Assembly: GCA_025454915.1 (NCBI GenBank)
Contig: JALONN010000008.1
Coordinates: 248,001 to 312,000, forward strand
Source: Raineya sp.
GTDB lineage: Bacteria; Bacteroidota; Bacteroidia; Cytophagales; Thermonemataceae
Direction of reading: 5' to 3'
Length of the DNA stretch: 64,000 nucleotides
The notes below the pieces were generated by a model. The model ran no database searches and was not told where the DNA came from. It was given only the letters and a program-made list of their open reading frames with translations. The translations under genes and the position numbers were made by a program. Of the stretch, positions 59,137-64,000 are shown one piece after another; the first letter of the stretch is position 1, and the number at the start of each line of letters is the position of its first letter.

Positions 59137-60465
59137 ATGAGCAGATTATTAAAAGTATTTGTAAAAAAATACTCTGAAAGGTATACTGATGCATGGTTAG
59201 ACCTTTTCAGTAAGTATTTTGTACACCTTTTAAAACATTACCATCAAACAGATGTTTTGTTCCTTAAATCTATTGAAGAAGGAACTCAAACAGATGAAGG
59301 TACTTTAGTCATGCTTCAATTGCTTGGAGAAGATACAAGTTCCACTTATCAGAGCCATATAGAAGAATGGAATAAGCAATTAGAGTTCTCTTCATTAAAG
59401 AATTATATTTACCATATTTATCCTCAGAAAGCCCAAATGAGGCTGTATAGCAACACTATCAGCTACCTTTACTTGCCCACTGAACTCAATACAGAAGATG
59501 GAGAAAGCATCAATCAATTTTTATTTAGCCTCGCAGAAGTTGCTAATTCCTTGATAAACAGTATATTTACTAATGCCCAACTTCAGGAAGAACAAGAAGT
59601 AAAAAAAGGTGTTTACCTTGCTCATACAAGTCAGGATGTATCACAAATCAGAGAAAGTATGAGACGAGAGCTACAAGCAATGGGCTTTGATATTTATCCA
59701 AGAGAAAATATTTTACAAAAAGAAGATATAGAACATGAAATAAGAGAAAATTTGAAAAATTGTTTCATTTCTATTCATCTTGTTGGTGCAACATATCAGG
59801 AGAGTTTTTCCCATAAGAATAAACCCTTAGGAAAACTTGAAAATGAAATTTCAGCTGATTATTGTCAAAATTATCATGATTTTAAGAGAGTCATTTGGAT
59901 AGCTTCTGAAAAAGTAGAAGAAGAAAACCAAGCGTTGTATATTAATACCATTTTTAGAGATAAGCAATTGAACAGAGGGGCTGACATCATTAGCTGTACA
60001 TTAGAAGAGTTAAAAGGACTTGTTGAAGAAAAAATATATAAACAAAATCAAAGCTTTGATAATGAACAACAAAATCATATTTATTTGATTTATGATGAAA
60101 CAGCCGAACAAGATGCTATGAACATTTATAATAGTATCAAAGAAAAAGGAGAAATGATAGCTCAAATTAATACATCTAAATATGATGCCAAAGACTCTTG
60201 GATGCAAGAACACTTGAGCAATCTGATGAACTGTAAGGCTGTGTTTTTTGTCAATAACTCTAAAAGTCTCAAGTGGTTTCATAGCAAACTAACAGATACG
60301 TTCAAAATAAAAAACATAGGTAGAAAAAAAGACTTTACAACAAGAGTCTTATTGAGTAGAACTATTCAGGATTTACCATATAATAATTTATATGAAAGCG
60401 TAAAACTTGTGAATATGAATGATGAGAATGTATTTCAAAATTTTTTGATAAGATTTAACAACTAA
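59137..60465 (+). CDS. TIR-domain protein with a second TIR-like domain
   Basis: 442 aa, cytoplasmic. Residues 1-150 are helical with no known family. Residues 157-300 form a TIR-like domain (GVYLAHTSQDVSQIRESMRRELQ, then CFISIHLVGATY and LGKLENEISADYC, where Glu235 or Glu237 could be the NADase glutamate). Residues 313-440 look like a second flavodoxin-like TIR fold (HIYLIYDETAEQDAMNIYNSIKEKG, KAVFFVNNSKSLKW), lacking a clear catalytic Glu. The gene lies between the small protein and the STAND gene (5 bp downstream). NAD cleavage or signalling is inference. Confidence 0.72.
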   Translation: MSRLLKVFVKKYSERYTDAWLDLFSKYFVHLLKHYHQTDVLFLKSIEEGTQTDEGTLVMLQLLGEDTSSTYQSHIEEWNKQLEFSSLKNYIYHIYPQKAQMRLYSNTISYLYLPTELNTEDGESINQFLFSLAEVANSLINSIFTNAQLQEEQEVKKGVYLAHTSQDVSQIRESMRRELQAMGFDIYPRENILQKEDIEHEIRENLKNCFISIHLVGATYQESFSHKNKPLGKLENEISADYCQNYHDFKRVIWIASEKVEEENQALYINTIFRDKQLNRGADIISCTLEELKGLVEEKIYKQNQSFDNEQQNHIYLIYDETAEQDAMNIYNSIKEKGEMIAQINTSKYDAKDSWMQEHLSNLMNCKAVFFVNNSKSLKWFHSKLTDTFKIKNIGRKKDFTTRVLLSRTIQDLPYNNLYESVKLVNMNDENVFQNFLIRFNN

Positions 60466-60470
60466 AATAT

Positions 60471-63400
60471 ATGAAAACATTAAATCTTGATTTTGATAAA
60501 AAATCTGAAAAAGAAGTAATAAAAAACCCTTTTCCAGGTTTAAGACCTTTCAAATATGAAGAGAGCCATCTTTATTTTGGTAGAGAAAATCAAATAGACG
60601 AAGTACTTGATAAACTTGTTCAGAATAGATTTGTATCTATTATCGGAACATCAGGTATTGGAAAGTCTTCTTTTATTTATTGTGGTATATTTCCTGTCTT
60701 GTATGGTGATTATCCTACTGATACCTCCTCAAAGTGGGAAATATTTACGATGCGTCCAGGGGTTTCACCTATTAAAAATTTAGCAAAAGCACTTGTACAT
60801 AATGAGTTGATTAATTTTGAAGACTCTGAAAAGAACAGTCTTTCTGAAAATATTGAATATGCTCTTCTCACAAAAGACTCTAATGGTTTGATAGATTCTA
60901 TTAGAAGTAAATATCAGCAATTTCCTAGAAATTATCTGATTTTTATTGACCAATTTGAAGAGATTTTTAGGTTCAAAGATATTGACACACACTCTCATGA
61001 AGAAACACTTGCTTTTATTAAGCTCATAGCCAATGCTGTGTATCAATCAGAAGTGCCTATTTATGTAGCTCTTACAATGCGTTCGGATTTTGTGGGAGAT
61101 TGCTCACAATATCCATATCTTACAAAACTTGTCAATGATAGCCAGTTTTTAATCCCTCAAATGACTCGTAACGAGAAAAGAGAGGCTATCATGGGACCTG
61201 TAAAAGTCATGAATGGAACAATAGATGAGGCTCTAACACAAAAAATATTAAATGATATAGGAGATAGTACAGACCAGCTTCCTATCATGCAACATGCTCT
61301 GATGCGTACATGGGATTATTGGCAAAGAACTACAAGTGGAAAAGATGCTATCAGTATTACTGATTATGAGGCAATTGGAGGAATGAGCCAAGCTCTTTCC
61401 ATTCATGCCAATGAAGCTTATAACGAATTGGATGAGAAACAAAAAAGAATTTGCGAAAAGCTTTTTAGAACAATTACAGAAAAAAGTACTGAAGGTAGAG
61501 GTGTAAGAAGACCAACCAAACTTAAAGAAATAGCATCTATTGCAGATGCTTCCAATGAAGAGGTGATAGAAGTAATTAACCATTTCAGAAGCCCTGAAAG
61601 AACGCTTCTTATGCCTCCTTTCAATGTAAATTTGGATGGTGAGACAGTTATTGATATATCTCATGAGAGTTTGATGCGTATTTGGGTAACTCTTAATAAG
61701 TGGGTGGAAGAAGAAGCAGAATCATCCAAATCTTATTTAAGACTTGCAGAAAATGCTGAAAAACACCAACAAGGAAAAAATAGTTTATTGCGTTCTCCCG
61801 ATTTACAAATTGCTCTCAACTGGCGAGAAGAAGAAAAACCCACCTTACTTTGGGGATTGAGGTATCATCCAGCTTATGAGAGAACTATGCTCTATTTGGA
61901 TTTCAGCCAAAAAGAGTTTGAAAGAGAACAAAAAAACAAAGAAAAACAACAAAAAAGACGTATTTTCTTAACAAGATTAATAGCTGGTATCTTCGGTTTG
62001 GGTGGTATTGTGGCAGTATTGTTACTACTACTTGCAGAAGAGCAAAGACAATTGGCAGAAAAGAAAACAATTGAAGCTGAACAACAAAGTAAAGAAGCTC
62101 TTAAACAAAAAAAATTAGCAGAGGATCAAGCAAAAGAAGCAGAGAAACAACGAAAAAATGCTGCTGAGCAAAGTAAACTTGCTCAATTAGAAAGTGAAAG
62201 GGCAAAAGAACAAGCTGCATTAGCAGAAGCACAGCGTAGAATAGCATTAACTAAAGAAGAAGAAGCTAAAAAGCAAGCTGATATAGCAAGGTCTAATGCA
62301 CGCTTAGCAGAGCTACAAGGTCAAATTGCTAAAGAAAAAGGCGAATTAGCTATGAAAGCAGAAGCAGAGGCGAAAAGGCAACAGCGTTTATCAATTGCTC
62401 GTTCAATGGCTGTAAAATCCTTACAAGAACCTGATTCTGTTAGAAAAGCTTTGATGGCTCAACAAGCGTATAATTTCCATAGCCGTAATGGTGGATATGA
62501 AAAAGACTACGATATTTATGATGGATTGTATTATGCTCTTAAAAGTATAAAAGGAGAGTTTAATAGATATAATGTACATAGTGCTAACGTTCGTTCATTT
62601 GTCTCAAATCCTAATAATAATTATATGTATTCTGCGGGTAGCGATGGCAAAATTGTACGTTGGGATCCTCGTCTCGATAATGTTATTCCTCAAGTAGTAA
62701 TAAGTTCTGATAAAGTACATAGAGCAGTAGCTATTAGTCCAGATAATAAGTATTTAGCTTACGCAGGAGACTATTCTTTCATTAATTTATATGAATTAAA
62801 TAATCTAAATGGTAAGCCAAGGATACTTAAAACAAATACCTATCAAATTTGGTATTTGGCGTTTACCAATGATGACAAACTTATTTCTGTTGGTAAAGAT
62901 AACAAAGTATTGGAATGGGATGGGGCTGTTTCCAAAGAAATCATGACTAGTAACTCTAAAATCAATGATGTAACAGTAAACCCTATTAATGGTCTGATTG
63001 CAATAGGTAAATCTGATGGTACAGTAGTACAAATTGATAGAGCAACAAAAACTCAACAAATAATTTATCAGCACCCTACTAAAATAGCTACTTCTGCTAT
63101 TGAGTTTAGCCCTGATGGTAGATGGCTTGTGGTGGGTAGTGAAGATGGAACTTTAGCTCTTATAAACCAACAAACTCAAAATATTGAAACTTTAACAAAA
63201 CATAGAGCTCAAGTAAACAACATAGCATTTAATCCTAAAAACAGTAATATGTTGGCAACAGGGAGTTGGGATGGAACTGTAAAAATTTGGAATTTGTCCT
63301 TATTGAAAGAATCTCCAATAGTATTAAGAGATCATTATGATTGGGTGTGGTCAATTGCATTTAGTCCTGATGGTGAAAAGATATTTGCAGGTTGTAAAGA

Positions 63401-63542
63401 TTTGATGGTAAGAGCTTGGCCTACCAGAGCTAGTAAACTTGCAGAAATGCTTTGTAAGGAAATTAAGAGAAATATGACGGAAACAGAATGGAGTACTTTT
63501 GTAGGAAAAGATATTCCTTATGAAAATACATGTGATAAATAA
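60471..63542 (+). CDS. nSTAND1 NTPase with membrane segment, coiled coil and WD40 propeller
   Basis: 1023 aa. The N-terminal nSTAND1 unit opens with NPFPGLRPFKYEESHLYFGRE; Walker A is GTSGIGKS (59-66), Walker B LIFIDQFEE (Asp160), sensor-like MRSDFVGDC and the winged-helix end DISHESLMRIW. A membrane helix is at about 500-522, then a Lys/Glu/Gln coiled coil to 650, and a C-terminal WD40 propeller from 700 (YSAGSDGKIVRWD, TGSWDGTVKIW, FSPDGEKIFAG). Such STAND proteins are switches that oligomerise on a ligand sensed by the C-terminal repeats. The partner TIR gene is 5 bp upstream. Confidence 0.9.
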   Translation: MKTLNLDFDKKSEKEVIKNPFPGLRPFKYEESHLYFGRENQIDEVLDKLVQNRFVSIIGTSGIGKSSFIYCGIFPVLYGDYPTDTSSKWEIFTMRPGVSPIKNLAKALVHNELINFEDSEKNSLSENIEYALLTKDSNGLIDSIRSKYQQFPRNYLIFIDQFEEIFRFKDIDTHSHEETLAFIKLIANAVYQSEVPIYVALTMRSDFVGDCSQYPYLTKLVNDSQFLIPQMTRNEKREAIMGPVKVMNGTIDEALTQKILNDIGDSTDQLPIMQHALMRTWDYWQRTTSGKDAISITDYEAIGGMSQALSIHANEAYNELDEKQKRICEKLFRTITEKSTEGRGVRRPTKLKEIASIADASNEEVIEVINHFRSPERTLLMPPFNVNLDGETVIDISHESLMRIWVTLNKWVEEEAESSKSYLRLAENAEKHQQGKNSLLRSPDLQIALNWREEEKPTLLWGLRYHPAYERTMLYLDFSQKEFEREQKNKEKQQKRRIFLTRLIAGIFGLGGIVAVLLLLLAEEQRQLAEKKTIEAEQQSKEALKQKKLAEDQAKEAEKQRKNAAEQSKLAQLESERAKEQAALAEAQRRIALTKEEEAKKQADIARSNARLAELQGQIAKEKGELAMKAEAEAKRQQRLSIARSMAVKSLQEPDSVRKALMAQQAYNFHSRNGGYEKDYDIYDGLYYALKSIKGEFNRYNVHSANVRSFVSNPNNNYMYSAGSDGKIVRWDPRLDNVIPQVVISSDKVHRAVAISPDNKYLAYAGDYSFINLYELNNLNGKPRILKTNTYQIWYLAFTNDDKLISVGKDNKVLEWDGAVSKEIMTSNSKINDVTVNPINGLIAIGKSDGTVVQIDRATKTQQIIYQHPTKIATSAIEFSPDGRWLVVGSEDGTLALINQQTQNIETLTKHRAQVNNIAFNPKNSNMLATGSWDGTVKIWNLSLLKESPIVLRDHYDWVWSIAFSPDGEKIFAGCKDLMVRAWPTRASKLAEMLCKEIKRNMTETEWSTFVGKDIPYENTCDK

Positions 63543-63564
63543 TGATCAATAATATCATCTAGTA

Positions 63565-64000
63565 ATGAAAAAAAGATATTTAATAGGTTTACTTTATTGT
63601 ATGGGTGTAGGTGTACAAGCTCAAAATGATTGTACAACCAAACTTAAACTTGCCCAGCAAACATATGAACAGGGGAGAATTAGTGAAGTACCTGCTTTAC
63701 TCAACAATTGTTTGACGATAGGTTTTGATAAAACAGAAAAAATAGAAGCTTATAAGTTATTGACACTTACTTATTTATACTCCAATGAACAAGAGAGTGC
63801 TCAAAAATCTATGAGAAACTTCTTAAAAATATATCCTGATTATCAAATTAACGAGGTAGTTGATCCTCCAGAGTTTATTAGTTTATATAAGAGTTTTCGT
63901 ACAAATCCTGTTTTTCAAATAGCTGTACAAGGAGGAGTAAACCGAAGCTTTATCTCAGAAACAAAACGTTATAGCTTGGATTTGATCAGAGATAAAAAAA
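63565..64000 (+). CDS. Secreted TPR-type protein, C-terminus outside window
   Basis: The frame from ATG 63565 gives a signal peptide (YLIGLLYCMGVGVQAQ) and TPR-like helices (AQQTYEQGRISEVPALLNNCL, LLTLTYLYSNEQESAQKSM). The part AVQGGVNRSFISETKRYSLD near the edge looks like the first strand of an outer-membrane barrel, a fusion seen in several Cytophagales proteins. It starts 22 bp after the STAND gene and belongs to the same operon. Confidence 0.72.
   Translation, partial: MKKRYLIGLLYCMGVGVQAQNDCTTKLKLAQQTYEQGRISEVPALLNNCLTIGFDKTEKIEAYKLLTLTYLYSNEQESAQKSMRNFLKIYPDYQINEVVDPPEFISLYKSFRTNPVFQIAVQGGVNRSFISETKRYSLDLIRDKK

Noticed and set aside
1..64000. tRNA, rRNA, CRISPR array, prophage or integrase genes
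   Set aside because: None recognised by eye on either strand; no spaced direct repeats of CRISPR form and no tyrosine recombinase or phage structural genes. A tRNA search program would be needed to exclude tRNAs fully.

Overview
The window looks like chromosomal DNA of a low-GC member of the Bacteroidota, most likely Cytophagales-like. The basis is a TonB receptor paired with a DUF4249 lipoprotein, DUF4834, YceI, DUF4291 and DUF4419 proteins, a Thermus/Rickettsia-type isocitrate dehydrogenase, an almost complete lack of Shine-Dalgarno sequences, and promoters resembling the Bacteroidota TTTG / TAnnTTTG type. I saw no rRNA, tRNA or CRISPR array. Most genes stand alone or in short operons separated by clear hairpin terminators.

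Layout. 1-5.2 kb: partial secreted subtilase (-), LPS-type glycosyltransferase, isocitrate dehydrogenase, a secreted unknown and a 36-aa basic protein. 5.3-13 kb: SDR, CPBP membrane protein, M16 peptidase, MBL-fold hydrolase with its TetR regulator (both genes carry the same operator) and cytidine deaminase. 13-22 kb: RMD1-family protein with DUF4834, a NagZ/serine-hydrolase fusion, a J-domain-like protein, a DUF4419 lipoprotein cut short by an in-frame stop, a membrane AraC regulator and a DJ-1 family protein. 22-26.4 kb: the bacterial RNA repair pair Hen1 and Pnkp. 26.4-29 kb: accessory island with a frameshifted REP-type transposase inside perfect 34-bp inverted repeats, REP-like palindromes and small orphan genes.

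29-38 kb: DUF4249/TonB receptor pair, a solitary nuoD, aroQ, an unknown, a PQQ-type sugar dehydrogenase and gltX. 38-49 kb: SRPBCC protein, alpha/beta hydrolase, two tandem paralogous membrane proteins, fumarylacetoacetase, DUF4291, lipoproteins, a LuxR/PAS regulator with an upstream palindrome, YceI and a TPR lipoprotein. 50-55 kb: pyruvate carboxylase, a small lipoprotein, and an archaemetzincin-like lipoprotein overlapping a small tyrosine-phosphatase-like protein.

55.1-64 kb: a tightly packed operon. It encodes a secreted coiled-coil protein, an ADP/ATP-carrier-like membrane protein fused to HEAT repeats and a cyclic-nucleotide-binding-like domain, a 48-aa protein overlapping its stop codon, a TIR-domain protein with a second TIR-like fold, a membrane nSTAND1-WD40 ATPase, and the start of a secreted TPR protein that runs off the window. 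This operon is the best candidate for an undescribed system. Its parts (nucleotide transport, nucleotide sensing, TIR, STAND switch) suggest a nucleotide-signalling or defence module, but that function is inference.
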